A stretch of 64,000 nt of DNA, from NCBI RefSeq assembly GCF_004570865.1, contig NZ_SPQS01000005.1, positions 186,001 through 250,000 on the forward strand. Direction: 5' to 3'. The translations under genes and the position numbers were made by a program. The notes beneath the pieces are model-generated. The model did no database searches. It worked only from the letters and a program-made list of their open reading frames with translations, and had not been told where the DNA came from. Numbering within the stretch: position 1 is the stretch's first letter; the number at the start of each line of letters is the position of its first letter. Below are positions 9,775 to 19,925 of this stretch, piece by piece. This DNA is from Bradyrhizobium frederickii (GTDB lineage: Bacteria; Pseudomonadota; Alphaproteobacteria; Rhizobiales; Xanthobacteraceae).

Positions 9775-12513
9775 ATGACGATGCAACAGCCGATCCAAGC
9801 ACCCCCCGCCGACGAAGCGCCCGCACCGCCGGCGGAAGCCGCCGCGCGCGTCACGCCGATGATGGAACAATATCTGGAGATCAAGGCGGCGCATCCGGGC
9901 CTCCTGCTGTTCTACCGGATGGGCGATTTCTACGAATTGTTCTTCGAGGACGCCGAGATCGCCTCCAAGACGCTCGGCATCGTCTTGACCAAGCGCGGCA
10001 AGCATCAGGGCGCCGACATCCCGATGTGCGGCGTGCCGGTCGAGCGCTCCGAGGACTATCTGCACCGCCTGATCTCGGCCGGTCACCGCGTCGCGGTCTG
10101 CGAGCAAACCGAGGATCCTGCCGCTGCGAAAGCGCGCGGCAACAAGAGCGTCGTCCGCCGCGGCGTGGTGCGGCTGGTCACGCCGGGCACGCTGACCGAG
10201 GACACGCTGCTCGACGCGCGCGCCAACAATTACCTGCTGGCGATCGCGCGCGCGCGCGCCTCCGGCGGCGGCGATCGCTTCGGTCTTGCCTGGATAGACA
10301 TCTCGACCGCCGAGTTCATGGTCACCGAATGCTCCAGCGGCGAGCTCGCCGCGACGCTGGCGCGCATCAACCCGAACGAGGCGATCGTCACCGACGCGCT
10401 CTATAACGACAGCGAGCTCGGACAGACCCTGCGCGAGCTGCCGGCGGTGACGCCGCTGACCCGCGACGTCTTCGACGGCGCCACCGCCGAGAAACGACTG
10501 TGCGACTATTTCGCGGTCGCGACCATGGACGGGCTGGCGCAGCTGACGCGCCTCGAGGCCACCGCCGCGGCCGCCGCAATCACCTATGTCGACCGCACTC
10601 AGGTCGGCAAGCATCCGCCGCTGTCGCCGCCCGCGCGCGAGGCCTCGGGCGCGACCATGGCGATCGACCCGGCCACGCGCGCCAATCTCGAGCTGACGCG
10701 GACGCTCGCCGGCGAACGCCGGGGATCGCTGCTCGATGCGATCGACTGCACCGTGACGTCGGCGGGCTCGCGCCTGCTGGCGCAGCGGCTGGCAGCGCCG
10801 CTGACGGATGCGCCGGCCATCGCGCGCCGGCTCGATGCGGTCAGCACCTTCGTTGCCGATTCAGCCGCGCGCGAGGACATCCGCAGCATCTTGCGCGGCG
10901 CGCCCGACATGTCGCGGGCGCTGGCCCGTCTTTCGGTCGGTCGCGGCGGGCCGCGCGATCTCGCCGGCATCCGCGACGGCATCATCGCCGCGGACCAGGT
11001 GCTGACGCGGCTCTCTGAACTGGATGAGCCGCCGCAGGAGATCGCGGCGGTGATGGCAGCGCTGCAAAGGCCGTCGCGCCAGCTTGCGGCGGAATTCGCC
11101 AGCGCGCTGGACGAGCAGCTGCCGCTGATCAAGCGTGACGGCGGCTTCGTTCGCCAGGGCTATGAGCCTGCCCTCGACGAAGCGCGAAACCTGCGCGACG
11201 CCTCGCGCCTGGTGGTGGCCTCGATGCAGGCCCGCTATGCCGACGCGACCTCCGTCAAAGGCCTCAAGATTCGCCACAACAACGTGCTCGGCTATTTCGT
11301 CGAGGTCACCGCGCAGCACGGCGACAAGCTGATGTCGCCGCCGCTGAACGCGACCTTCATCCATCGCCAGACGCTGGCAGGGCAGGTGCGCTTCACCACC
11401 TCCGAGCTCGGCGAGATCGAGGCCAAGATCGCCAATGCCGGCGACCGTGCGCTCGGACTGGAGCTCGAGATTTTCGAGCGGCTGTCGGCGAAGGCCATGG
11501 CAATCAGCGACGATCTGCGCGCCGCCGCCCACGCTTTTGCCTTGCTCGACGTCGCGACATCGCTCGCAAAACTCGCGGTCGACGATAATTACGTGCGACC
11601 GGACGTGGACGATTCGCTCGGCTTCGCGATCGAGGCCGGCCGCCACCCCGTGGTCGAGCAGGCCCTGAAGCGCAATGGCGAGCCGTTCATCGCCAATGCC
11701 TGCGATCTGTCGCCGGCGCCCGGCCAAAGATCCGGCCAGCTCTGGCTGCTCACCGGTCCCAACATGGCCGGCAAATCGACTTTCCTGCGCCAGAACGCGC
11801 TGATCGCGCTGCTCGCCCAGATCGGCAGCTTCGTGCCGGCCGCGCGCGCGCGGATCGGCATCGTCGACCGGCTGTTCTCGCGCGTCGGAGCCGCCGACGA
11901 TCTCGCTCGCGGGCGTTCCACCTTCATGGTGGAGATGGTCGAGACCGCGGCGATCCTCAATCAAGCCGGCGAGCGCTCGCTGGTGATCCTGGACGAGATC
12001 GGCCGCGGCACCGCGACGTTCGACGGCCTCTCGATCGCCTGGGCCGCGATCGAGCATCTGCACGAAAGCAACCGCTGCCGCACCCTGTTCGCCACGCACT
12101 ATCACGAGCTGACCGCGCTCTCGGCCAAGCTGCCGCGGATGTTCAATGCCACCGTGCGGGTGAAGGAGTGGCAGGGCAATGTCGTGTTCCTGCACGAGGT
12201 GCTGCCGGGCTCGGCCGACCGCTCCTACGGCATCCAGGTGGCCAAACTCGCCGGCCTGCCGCCGGCGGTGATCACGCGCGCGAAGTCGGTTCTCTCCAAG
12301 CTGGAGGCACAGGACCGCGGCCAGACCGCGCGCGCGCTGGTGGACGACCTGCCGCTGTTCGCCGTGCCCTCGCGCGCCGCAGCGGAAGCCGCCCCGCCGA
12401 GCGAGGCCGAGCTGCTGATGGCAGCGGTGAAGGCGCTGCACCCCGACGAGATGTCGCCACGCGAGGCGCTGGATGCGCTCTATGCACTGAAGGCCAAGCT
12501 GCCGAAGCAGTGA
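9775..12513 (+). CDS. mutS: DNA mismatch repair protein MutS
   Basis: Mismatch-recognition ATPase of 912 aa. Domain I has the mismatch-binding Phe-x-Glu motif (GDFYELF, Phe52-Glu54). The lever and clamp domains follow, then the ATPase with Walker [10 protein letters not shown] (from residue 661), [12 protein letters not shown] (from residue 740) and ATHYHEL. The C-terminal [18 protein letters not shown] matches the tetramerisation tail. The protein is slightly longer than E. coli MutS because of an Ala/Pro-rich N-terminal stretch of about 25 residues. The start is ATGACGATG with a weak ribosome-binding site; Met3 is possible. glnD is the next gene on this strand. Confidence 0.98.
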   Translation: MTMQQPIQAPPADEAPAPPAEAAARVTPMMEQYLEIKAAHPGLLLFYRMGDFYELFFEDAEIASKTLGIVLTKRGKHQGADIPMCGVPVERSEDYLHRLISAGHRVAVCEQTEDPAAAKARGNKSVVRRGVVRLVTPGTLTEDTLLDARANNYLLAIARARASGGGDRFGLAWIDISTAEFMVTECSSGELAATLARINPNEAIVTDALYNDSELGQTLRELPAVTPLTRDVFDGATAEKRLCDYFAVATMDGLAQLTRLEATAAAAAITYVDRTQVGKHPPLSPPAREASGATMAIDPATRANLELTRTLAGERRGSLLDAIDCTVTSAGSRLLAQRLAAPLTDAPAIARRLDAVSTFVADSAAREDIRSILRGAPDMSRALARLSVGRGGPRDLAGIRDGIIAADQVLTRLSELDEPPQEIAAVMAALQRPSRQLAAEFASALDEQLPLIKRDGGFVRQGYEPALDEARNLRDASRLVVASMQARYADATSVKGLKIRHNNVLGYFVEVTAQHGDKLMSPPLNATFIHRQTLAGQVRFTTSELGEIEAKIANAGDRALGLELEIFERLSAKAMAISDDLRAAAHAFALLDVATSLAKLAVDDNYVRPDVDDSLGFAIEAGRHPVVEQALKRNGEPFIANACDLSPAPGQRSGQLWLLTGPNMAGKSTFLRQNALIALLAQIGSFVPAARARIGIVDRLFSRVGAADDLARGRSTFMVEMVETAAILNQAGERSLVILDEIGRGTATFDGLSIAWAAIEHLHESNRCRTLFATHYHELTALSAKLPRMFNATVRVKEWQGNVVFLHEVLPGSADRSYGIQVAKLAGLPPAVITRAKSVLSKLEAQDRGQTARALVDDLPLFAVPSRAAAEAAPPSEAELLMAAVKALHPDEMSPREALDALYALKAKLPKQ

Positions 12514-12548
12514 TGGTGCCGGAGAGCCGCAATGCCGTAGTGCCGTAA

Positions 12549-12674
12549 TGTGGGCAAAGCGACTTATCCGCCGTAGCTCGAAGAGCGAAGGCGGAAGCGT
12601 GCCCACCAATAGCAAAATGAAAGCACAGAGATGGTGGGCACGGCGCGCAAGGGCGCGCCTTTGCCCACCCTACG
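12549..12674. repeat. family C repeat (GTGGGCAAAG ... CTTTGCCCAC)
   Basis: Inverted arms GTGGGCAAAGCG and GCGCCTTTGCCCACCCTACG flank GTGCCCACC and GGTGGGCAC inner arms. The same architecture recurs at 32212-32302 and 44121-44208. It lies between the convergent mutS and MCP genes. Confidence 0.75.
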
Positions 12675-12685
12675 ATTCCTGCGTG

Positions 12686-14362
12686 CTACGCCCTCGATGC
12701 GATCGCCGCCGCTTCCGCCGCCGCCCGCTGCATGCTGGTCGACATCTCGTTCGTCACGGTGCTCTGCTCCTCGATCGCCGCGGCCGTCGACGTCACGTAT
12801 TCGCTGACATTGTTGATGGCCTGCTTGATCGAACCGAGCGCGCTGACGACGTCGCCGGAGATGCCGTTGAGGCTGCCGATCTCCGCACCGATCTTGTCGG
12901 TGGCCTGCTTGGCCTGGTTGGCGAGGCTCTTGACCTCCGAGGCGACCACCGCGAAGCCGCGGCCGGCTTCGCCCGCGCGTGCCGATTCGATCGTGGCGTT
13001 GAGCGCGAGCAGGTTGATCTGTCCGGTGATGTTGTTGATCAGCTCGACGATGCCGCTCATCGCCTGCGCGGCTTCAGTGAGGCGCTGCGCCTGGGCGTCC
13101 GCGGTGGCGACCTGATCCACCGCACTCATCGCGGTCTCGCGCGATTTGGTCATCGCCTCGGAGATCTCCCGCACCGAGGCGTTCAATTCCTCCGAACCTG
13201 CGGCGACCGATTCCATCATGCCGCGCACGCGCTCGTTGCCCATACGGACCAGCACCTGCTTGGTGACATCGGTGGCGTATTTCACGACCTTGAACGGCTT
13301 GCCGTTGAGATCCATGATCGGATTGTAGGAGGCCTGGATGTAGACCTCCTTGCCGCCCTTGCCGATGCGCTTGTATTCGGCCGCCTGGTATTCGCCGCGG
13401 TTGAGCGCCGCCCAGAACTCGCGATAGGCACCGCTGTCGCGCTCGCTCGGCTCGACGAACATGCTGTGATGATGGCCCTTGATCTCGGCCAGCGAATAGC
13501 CGAGCGCGCCGAGGAAGTTGGCATTCGCGGTGATGATCGTGCCGTCCATGTTGAACTCGATCACGGCCTGGGCCTTGTCGATCGCCGCGATCTGGCCGGC
13601 GAGATCGGCGTTCTTCAGCTTCTGCGCCGTGACGTCGGTCGCAAATTTCACGACCTTGAAGGGCTTACCATTCTCGTCGAAGACCGGATTGTATGAGGCC
13701 TGGATCCACACTTCCTTGCCGCCTTTGCCGATGCGCTTGTATTCGGCGGCCTGGTATTCGCCTCGGTTGAGTGCCGCCCAGAACTCGCGGTAGGCGGCGC
13801 CATCGCGCTCTGAAGGCTCGACGAACATGCTGTGGTGCTTGCCCTTGATATCGGCCAGCGAATAACCGAGCGCGCCAAGGAAGTTGGCGTTGGCAGTGAC
13901 GATCGTACCGTCCATGTTGAACTCGATGACCGCCTGCGAACGGTTGGCGGCGGCAACTTGCGCTCCGTAGTCGAGATTCTGCAGACGGACCGAGGCGTCG
14001 GACCATTCTACCACAACTCCCGCTCGGCCGCCGTCGTCGTTCTTCACGGGAGTTGCAACGAGGTCGAATTTCCGATCGCCGACCTGGATCATCGCGCGAT
14101 GCACGCTGTTGAGGCTCGCAAGCATCTGGCGCTGATGCTGCGGGTTCTTGTGAAACACGTCGATGTTGGTCCCGACGAGCGTGTCTACATTGAAGTGCGG
14201 CAGCTCCTTCTTGAGATCGGCCTCGGCTGCTCGAAGCAAATCCGTCACAGCGTTGTTCATGTAGATGATCTTGAGGTCGTTATCCGCAACCATCAGATTG
14301 GCGCTCACGACCTTGGCCGCCATCAACGTAACTGCGTCGGTATTCGATTTGCGCTTGAACAT
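12686..14362 (-). CDS. soluble chemotaxis receptor with tandem PAS domains
   Basis: A 558-aa MCP with no membrane helix, so a cytoplasmic sensor. A first PAS-like module (about 15-110) is followed by two PAS modules of nearly identical sequence (about 120-245 and 245-370); both contain [15 protein letters not shown], the block [12 protein letters not shown] and [13 protein letters not shown]. The MCP signalling hairpin follows ([32 protein letters not shown]). The architecture recalls BdlA- and Aer-like receptors, which sense redox or oxygen through haem or flavin; the cofactor here is not evident. I took the ATG at 14362 (GGAG six bases upstream), not the longer frame to 14395. An 18-bp palindrome lies just upstream. 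Confidence 0.92.
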   Translation of the reverse strand: MFKRKSNTDAVTLMAAKVVSANLMVADNDLKIIYMNNAVTDLLRAAEADLKKELPHFNVDTLVGTNIDVFHKNPQHQRQMLASLNSVHRAMIQVGDRKFDLVATPVKNDDGGRAGVVVEWSDASVRLQNLDYGAQVAAANRSQAVIEFNMDGTIVTANANFLGALGYSLADIKGKHHSMFVEPSERDGAAYREFWAALNRGEYQAAEYKRIGKGGKEVWIQASYNPVFDENGKPFKVVKFATDVTAQKLKNADLAGQIAAIDKAQAVIEFNMDGTIITANANFLGALGYSLAEIKGHHHSMFVEPSERDSGAYREFWAALNRGEYQAAEYKRIGKGGKEVYIQASYNPIMDLNGKPFKVVKYATDVTKQVLVRMGNERVRGMMESVAAGSEELNASVREISEAMTKSRETAMSAVDQVATADAQAQRLTEAAQAMSGIVELINNITGQINLLALNATIESARAGEAGRGFAVVASEVKSLANQAKQATDKIGAEIGSLNGISGDVVSALGSIKQAINNVSEYVTSTAAAIEEQSTVTNEMSTSMQRAAAEAAAIASRA

Positions 14363-14394
14363 GATCTCTCCAATATCGACCCGGTTGTACTGCA

Positions 14395-14412
14395 CTCCGT
14401 AAACTTACGGAG
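14395..14412. promoter_or_regulatory. perfect inverted repeat upstream of the PAS-MCP gene
   Basis: CTCCGTAAACTTACGGAG has 8-bp arms and a 2-bp spacer, 33-50 bp before the MCP start codon. It has the size and symmetry of a dimeric repressor or activator site. No known regulator motif was recognised. Confidence 0.5.
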
Positions 14413-14606
14413 CGAGAAGGATATGCTTTACGCGGGACGGGAATTAACGAGACAATTGTAGAGAACAAGTTCAAACAAACTTCTAATATGTGTATCGGAA
14501 ACACGCCGCGACGTCGCAGCCCACCTCGATCACGGCTGTTGATATTTGGAAATCATCAGCGACGTCTCACGCGAGAAGATCGAGATCCCGCTTATGTTCG
14601 CGGCAT

Positions 14607-15431
14607 TTAGTGCAGTCGCGAACTTGACCGCCGCCGCGACGCAATCCCGATGCACCACAGCGTGAAATTCCAAGCAACGCAGGTGCCGAGCGCGAGACAC
14701 AGACCGACGCTCGATCCGAACGACACCACCGCCACGTGCAGGACTGCGATTGCCGCGCCGAATCCGAGCAGGCCCCAAGCGGAGTTGGCGAGCACGGCGG
14801 CTGTCGGCGGGCCGCCGATGCGCGGATGCAGGATCACCATGATGCTGGAGAACACGACGGGATACAGCGCGATGATGCCGCTGATGCGGGGACCGACCCA
14901 GCCCGAGGTCGAGACCACGATGGCGACAAGCATTGCCACCAGCGCAGCCCGCATCGGAACGTCATACCAGCGGCGCGTCACCAGCGGCATCTTCACGTGG
15001 CGGTAGCCGGCTAGGAGCGGAATGCAGATGCCGAAGGCGATCAGGTTCGCGGCCAGCCCGGCGGTGAGCGGCCAGTCGAACTGACGGACGATCGATGCAA
15101 GCACGATCCAGACCGCGACTGCGCTGCCACAACTCACCAGAAGATTGTACCGCTGCGCCAGCACGACATAAGTGAGGCACATGAAGATGGTTGCCGCATT
15201 GATCGGAAGACTCGCCAGCGCGCCCTGCGCGATGAAGGCGGCGTCGTGATCGAGTGCGAGGAAGACGTAGGACGGACCGGCTGAGATCGGCAGGGTCGCG
15301 ACCAGCGCTCCGATCACCGGTCCCGCGCGTTCGGTGATGATCGACGCCGTCACGACGAACGTCGCCGCGATCGCCATGCGCAGGAGCAGGAAGAGGATGA
15401 AGTGAAGGTCGGGTGACATTCTGTCTGTCAT
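14607..15431 (-). CDS. integral membrane protein, function unknown
   Basis: About 274 aa and strongly hydrophobic, with roughly eight predicted membrane helices (for example FILFLLLRMAIAATFVVTA and GIIALYPVVFSSIMVIL). The central basic loop HVKMPLVTRRWYD divides it in two halves. The sequence PPTAAVLANSAWGL recurs in uncharacterised proteobacterial membrane proteins, but I cannot name a family. The frame extends upstream to 15470, where codons read through a palindromic repeat (IDSGLALRAPA); I placed the start at MTDRMSPDLH (15431). Met at 15419 is an alternative. Neither start has a clear ribosome-binding site. Confidence 0.75.
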   Translation of the reverse strand: MTDRMSPDLHFILFLLLRMAIAATFVVTASIITERAGPVIGALVATLPISAGPSYVFLALDHDAAFIAQGALASLPINAATIFMCLTYVVLAQRYNLLVSCGSAVAVWIVLASIVRQFDWPLTAGLAANLIAFGICIPLLAGYRHVKMPLVTRRWYDVPMRAALVAMLVAIVVSTSGWVGPRISGIIALYPVVFSSIMVILHPRIGGPPTAAVLANSAWGLLGFGAAIAVLHVAVVSFGSSVGLCLALGTCVAWNFTLWCIGIASRRRSSSRLH

Positions 15432-15472
15432 TGCGGGCGCGCGAAGCGCGAGCCCGGAATCGATAACCACAG
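15427..15472. repeat. half copy of family A repeat
   Basis: GTCATTGCGGGCGCGCGAAGCGCGAGCCCGGAAT followed by CGATAACCACAGG: only one arm of the composite element is present. It overlaps the possible N-terminal extension of the membrane protein gene. Confidence 0.6.
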
Positions 15473-15596
15473 GCCGTACAGATTCAAGAGCTGAAGCAAC
15501 GACCGTCTGAAATCACGACGGCCTGGGGTTGGGTCTCGGCTCGCCCCAAGCGGCGCGCTCCGGGGCGGCACCGATCGTGGAGTAGCGACCTTCGCC

Positions 15597-16106
15597 TCAC
15601 ATCCGCTGCATCGACACCGAGACCTTCGGGCCGTTCTTGATGGTCTGGTAGACGACACAATAGCGCTCGGTCAGCTTGAGCAGGAGATCGAGCTTGTCCT
15701 GCGGCGCGTCGGTGTCGACCTCGAAGCGCAGACGGATCTCGGCGAAGCCGACCGGGGTTTCCTTGTCGATGCCGAGCGTGCCGCGGAAATCAAGATCGCC
15801 CTCGGCAAAGACATTGCCGGTCTTCAAGGGCACCTCGATCGCGGTCGCAACCGATTTCAGCGTGACACCGGCACAGGCGACCAAGGCTTCGAGCAGCATG
15901 TCGCCGGAGCAGAGCTCGAGACCGGAGCCGCCGGTGGCCGGATGCAGGCCCGCCATTGCGATCGCGCGGCCGGTCTCGACCTTGCAGGCGATGCCTTCGC
16001 TGTCGGTGGAGCCCTTGGCTTTCAGTGTGATCAGCGCGGTCTTGGGATCGGTCTTGTAGCGCTCCTTGATCGGAGCCTGCATCTGGCGCAGTTGGGCGGC
16101 GTCCAT
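15597..16106 (-). CDS. OsmC/Ohr-family protein
   Basis: A 169-aa member of the OsmC superfamily, whose studied members are thiol peroxidases that reduce organic hydroperoxides. The C-terminal pattern LLLKLTERYCVVYQTI carries the conserved resolving cysteine. The mid-protein ELCSGDMLLEALVACAGVTL holds the cysteine-containing helix, here with Cys before GDML and a second in VACAG. It looks closer to the YhfA/OsmC-like branch than to Ohr. The ATG at 16106 is preceded by GGGAGAG. It is divergent from glnD; no functional link is seen. Confidence 0.85.
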   Translation of the reverse strand: MDAAQLRQMQAPIKERYKTDPKTALITLKAKGSTDSEGIACKVETGRAIAMAGLHPATGGSGLELCSGDMLLEALVACAGVTLKSVATAIEVPLKTGNVFAEGDLDFRGTLGIDKETPVGFAEIRLRFEVDTDAPQDKLDLLLKLTERYCVVYQTIKNGPKVSVSMQRM

Positions 16107-16354
16107 CTTGTTCTCTCCCGGCACATCGCGTCTGACGAGCGGTATAGAAGGCTATCCGTTTCGTGTCAGCCCATGATTGATGGAAGCTGCCATGAGCAAC
16201 CGGAACTCAGACCCGAAACTCCAATCTATTCATGATGTTACAGACCCCTATCAAGAGCGGCGCAGCGACCCTCCCATCTGGGTAACCAGGTTCATCTGTC
16301 GACCTCTCACGAAGTCTCGTGACAGCGCCCGTCACCTCTTATATCCGGTGAGAT

Positions 16355-19144
16355 ATGGACAGCGTCGCGACTGAGCATAGGGCCGAGGTGGACGATCGTT
16401 TCGACACTGCGCGGATCACCGCCGCGGTCGATGCGCTTGTCGAAAAGCATCAGGGGCGCGAAGACGCGTTCCGCACCGCCATGGCGCAATTGCTCAAGGC
16501 CGAGCTGATCGCAGCGCGCACCGCGGCACAGGAGATCCTTTTGAAGGACCGCCACGGCCGCCGCTGCGCCGAGCGGCTGTGTCACGTCCAGGACGAGATC
16601 ATCCGCATCCTGTATTCGGCGGCGACCCGTCATCTCTACCGCTCGCCGATCCCGAGCGGTGCCGAGCGCATGGCGGTGGTCGCGACCGGCGGCTACGGCC
16701 GCGGCCTGATGGCGCCCGAATCCGACATCGATCTGCTGTTCATCCTGCCCTACAAGCAGACCGCCTGGGGCGAGCAGGTGGCGGAGGCCATCCTCTATTG
16801 CCTCTGGGACATGGGCTTGAAGGTCGGTCATGCCACGCGCTCGGTCGACGAGTCGATCCGGCAGGCGCGCGGTGACATGACGATCCGCACCGCGATCCTG
16901 GAGACGCGCTTCCTCACCGGCGACAGGCCGCTCTATGACGAGCTGGTCGCGCGCTTCGACAAGGAGGTGGTGCAGGGTACCGCCTCGGAATTCGTCACGG
17001 CAAAGCTCGCCGAGCGCGAGGAGCGGCATCGCCGCGGCGGCCAGTCGCGCTACCTGGTCGAGCCCAACGTCAAGGACGGCAAGGGCGCCCTGCGCGACCT
17101 GCACACGCTGTTCTGGATCGCCAAATACGTCTACCGCGTGCGCGACACCAGCGAGCTGGTCGAGCGCGGCGTGTTCGACGCGCAGGAATATCGCAGCTTC
17201 CGTCGCTGCGCCGATTTCCTCTGGTCGGTGCGCTGCAATCTGCATTTCTACTGCAACCGCGCCGAAGAGCGCCTCTCCTTCGATCTCCAGCGCGAGATCG
17301 CGGTGCGGCTCGGCTATACCTCGCATCCCGGCATGCAGGACGTCGAGCGCTTCATGAAGCACTACTTCCTGGTCGCCAAGGAGGTCGGCAACCTCACCGC
17401 CATCCTCTGCGCCAAGCTCGAGGACCAGCAGGCCAAGCCTGCGCCGGTCCTGAGCCGGATGATGGCGCGGCTGCGGCCGACCGCGGTGAAGCGGCGCGTC
17501 CCCGACAGCGACGACTTCATCGTCGACAACAACCGCATCAACGTCGCCGCGCCCGACATCTTCAAGCACGATCCGGTCAATCTGATCCGCATCTTCCGCC
17601 TCGCGCAGAAGAACAATCTCGCCTTCCACCCGGATGCGATGCGCGGCGTGACGCGTTCGCTGGGCCTGATCAACGCGCAGCTTCGCGAAAATCCCGAGGC
17701 CAACCGGCTGTTCATGGAGATCCTGACCTCCGACAACGCCGAGATCGTGCTGCGGCGGATGAACGAGACCGGCGTGCTCGGCCATTTCATCCGCGCCTTC
17801 GGCAAGATCGTCTCGATGATGCAGTTCAACATGTATCATCACTACACCGTCGACGAGCACCTGATCCGCTGCATCGGCTTCCTCCAGGACATCGAGCGCG
17901 GCGGCGCCGAGGAGTTCGCGCTCGCCAGCGATCTCATGCGCAAGACGAGGCCCGAGCACCGCGCGGTGATCTATATCGCCACGCTGTTGCACGACGTCGC
18001 CAAGGGCCGGCCGGAGGATCACTCGATCGCCGGCGCCAAGGTGGCGCGCCGGCTCTGTCCGCGGCTCGGCTTCAGTCCGGCCGACACCGAGCTCATCGCC
18101 TGGCTGATCGAGGAGCACCTGACCATGTCCACGGTCGCGCAGTCGCGCGACCTGTCGGACCGCAAGACCATCGAAAATTTCGCCGCCGTGGTGCAGTCGG
18201 TCGAGCAGATGAAGCTCTTGACCATCCTGACCACCGCCGACATCCGCGGCGTCGGTCCCGGCGTGTGGAACGGCTGGAAGGCGCAGCTTTTGCGCTCGCT
18301 GTACTACGAGACCGAGCCGGTGCTCACGGGCGGCTTCTCGGAGGTCGATCGCGGCAAGCGGCTCGCGGCTGCCTATGCCGAATTCCGCATGGCCTTTGCC
18401 GAATGGCCGGCGGACGAGCTCGATGCCTATATCGGCCGGCACTATCCGGCCTATTGGCTCAAGGTCGAGCTGCCGCGCAAGATCCGTCACGCCCGCTTCG
18501 TCCGCTCCAGCGAGCAGGCCGGCCACAAGCTCGCGATCAATGTCGGCTTCGACGAGGTGCGCGGCGTTACGGAGCTGACGATCTTTGCGGCCGACCATCC
18601 CTGGCTGCTCTCGATCATCGCCGGCGCCTGCGCCTCGGCCGGCGCCAACATCGTCGACGCCCAGATCTACACCACGACCGACGGCCGCGCGCTCGACACC
18701 ATCTCGATCTCCCGGGAATACGACCGCGACGAGGACGAGGGACGGCGCGCCACCCGCATCGGCGAGATGATCGAGGACGTGCTGGAAGGCAAGCTGCGGC
18801 TGCCGGAGGTGGTGGCGCGGCGCACCGTGCGCAGCAAGGCGAGGCCCTTCGTGATCGAGCCGGAAGTGACCATCAACAACCAATGGTCCGACCGCTACAC
18901 GGTGATCGAGGTCTCCGGCCTCGATCGCCCCGGCCTGCTCTACGAGCTGACCACGGCGATCTCGAAACTCAACCTCAACATTGCGTCAGCCCACGTCGCG
19001 ACCTTCGGCGAGCGCGCGCGCGACGTGTTCTATGTCACCGATCTCCTGGGCGCTCAGATCAACGCGCCGACCCGCCAGGCCGCGATCAAGAGCGCGCTCA
19101 CCCATGTGATGGCTGGCGAAAAAGCGGTTCAGCCGGCGGCGTGA
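16355..19144 (+). CDS. glnD: [protein-PII] uridylyltransferase/uridylyl-removing enzyme
   Basis: Bifunctional nitrogen sensor of 929 aa that uridylylates PII (GlnB/GlnK) when glutamine is low and removes UMP when it is high. The nucleotidyltransferase motif TGGYGRGLMAPESDIDLLF is at about residues 110-128. The HD hydrolase motif LLHDVAKGRPEDHS is near 544. Two C-terminal ACT domains bind glutamine (about 735-815 and 850-925, the second with VSGLDRPGLLYELTTAI). All catalytic residues are kept. mutS lies 3.8 kb upstream on the same strand; the intervening genes are on the other strand. The 248-bp upstream gap shows no obvious sigma54 site. Confidence 0.97.
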   Translation: MDSVATEHRAEVDDRFDTARITAAVDALVEKHQGREDAFRTAMAQLLKAELIAARTAAQEILLKDRHGRRCAERLCHVQDEIIRILYSAATRHLYRSPIPSGAERMAVVATGGYGRGLMAPESDIDLLFILPYKQTAWGEQVAEAILYCLWDMGLKVGHATRSVDESIRQARGDMTIRTAILETRFLTGDRPLYDELVARFDKEVVQGTASEFVTAKLAEREERHRRGGQSRYLVEPNVKDGKGALRDLHTLFWIAKYVYRVRDTSELVERGVFDAQEYRSFRRCADFLWSVRCNLHFYCNRAEERLSFDLQREIAVRLGYTSHPGMQDVERFMKHYFLVAKEVGNLTAILCAKLEDQQAKPAPVLSRMMARLRPTAVKRRVPDSDDFIVDNNRINVAAPDIFKHDPVNLIRIFRLAQKNNLAFHPDAMRGVTRSLGLINAQLRENPEANRLFMEILTSDNAEIVLRRMNETGVLGHFIRAFGKIVSMMQFNMYHHYTVDEHLIRCIGFLQDIERGGAEEFALASDLMRKTRPEHRAVIYIATLLHDVAKGRPEDHSIAGAKVARRLCPRLGFSPADTELIAWLIEEHLTMSTVAQSRDLSDRKTIENFAAVVQSVEQMKLLTILTTADIRGVGPGVWNGWKAQLLRSLYYETEPVLTGGFSEVDRGKRLAAAYAEFRMAFAEWPADELDAYIGRHYPAYWLKVELPRKIRHARFVRSSEQAGHKLAINVGFDEVRGVTELTIFAADHPWLLSIIAGACASAGANIVDAQIYTTTDGRALDTISISREYDRDEDEGRRATRIGEMIEDVLEGKLRLPEVVARRTVRSKARPFVIEPEVTINNQWSDRYTVIEVSGLDRPGLLYELTTAISKLNLNIASAHVATFGERARDVFYVTDLLGAQINAPTRQAAIKSALTHVMAGEKAVQPAA

Positions 19145-19151
19145 GGTTTTT

Positions 19152-19284
19152 CGCCATTCCGGGGCGCGTCTCTCTCCGCTCGTCATTCCGGGGCGATGCG
19201 AAGCATCGAACCCGGAATCCATCGAGCCACTGGTTGCACGGATAAATGGATTCCGGGCTCGCGCTACGCGCGCCCCGGAATGAC
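19152..19284. repeat. family A palindromic repeat, one and a half copies
   Basis: A stray CCATTCCGGGGCGCG arm (19154) precedes a complete element from CGTCATTCCGGGGCGATGCG to GCGCCCCGGAATGACG. It lies between the convergent glnD and ogt genes. Confidence 0.75.
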
Positions 19285-19301
19285 GACGGAGAGCGCGAGA
19301 C

Positions 19302-19832
19302 CTAAACCTCCACGCCCTCGTGCCTTAGCAGCCACCTCTTGCGCTCCAGCCCGCCGCCATACTTCACCAGCGAGCCATCCGCGCCGATCAGCCGGTGGCA
19401 CGGCAGCACGACGCTGATCGGGTTGGAGCCATTGGCATGGCCGACGGCGCGAATCGCTTTGGGCATCTCGATCTTTGCGGCGAGCGCGCCGTAGCTCATC
19501 GTGGTGCCGGCAGGGATTTGCGCGAGCGCAGTCCAGACCTTCTGCTGAAATGCCGTGCCGGCGATGCGCCACGCGATGCCCGGGAGCTGGCCGAGATCGC
19601 CTTCGAAATAGCCTGACAGCGCGGTCCGCATGGCCGCGGGCGCGGCCTGGTCGCTCAGCTGGACCACACCGTAATGCAGGCGCAAAAGCTCGCGCATGCG
19701 GTGCTCGTAGTCCTCCCAGTCGAGTGCGCGCAGGGCGCCTTCGGCATCGGTAACGAGCAGCGCTATGCCGATCGGCGTCGTCAGGCGATCGAGGCCGAAG
19801 CTTGCAGGAGGTTTGGTTGATTGGCTGGCCAT
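19302..19832 (-). CDS. ogt: methylated-DNA--protein-cysteine methyltransferase
   Basis: A 176-aa suicide repair enzyme that transfers the alkyl group of O6-methylguanine to its own cysteine. The active-site motif VVLPCHRLIG (Cys145) is intact. The helix-turn-helix recognition region GTTMSYGALAAKIEMPKAIRAVGHANGSNP precedes it. There is no AdaA-like N-terminal zinc domain, so it is an Ogt-type protein. The frame runs to 20135, but that extension is antisense to the DUF1304 gene and is not protein-like. I placed the start at the ATG at 19832 (MASQST); 19874 is the other choice. Ribosome-binding sites are weak for both. Confidence 0.92.
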   Translation of the reverse strand: MASQSTKPPASFGLDRLTTPIGIALLVTDAEGALRALDWEDYEHRMRELLRLHYGVVQLSDQAAPAAMRTALSGYFEGDLGQLPGIAWRIAGTAFQQKVWTALAQIPAGTTMSYGALAAKIEMPKAIRAVGHANGSNPISVVLPCHRLIGADGSLVKYGGGLERKRWLLRHEGVEV

Positions 19833-19925
19833 TGCGGCACCATTGCATCGAAACACGCCCGTCGCACTTGCCATGCCGGCCATGCTAACGTCCACCCGAA
19901 AGCTGACGCTTTGGGGGAGCTCACC

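Noticed and set aside
16177..16374. 65-codon plus-strand frame before glnD
   Set aside because: No recognisable sequence, overlaps the glnD start, ribosome-binding site weak. Not enough to call a gene.
16307..18883. Long minus-strand frame (858 codons) opposite glnD
   Set aside because: It is fully antisense to a clear glnD with intact motifs. Its translation is Arg/His/Asp/Gly-rich without domains, as expected from GC-rich codon bias on the opposite strand.
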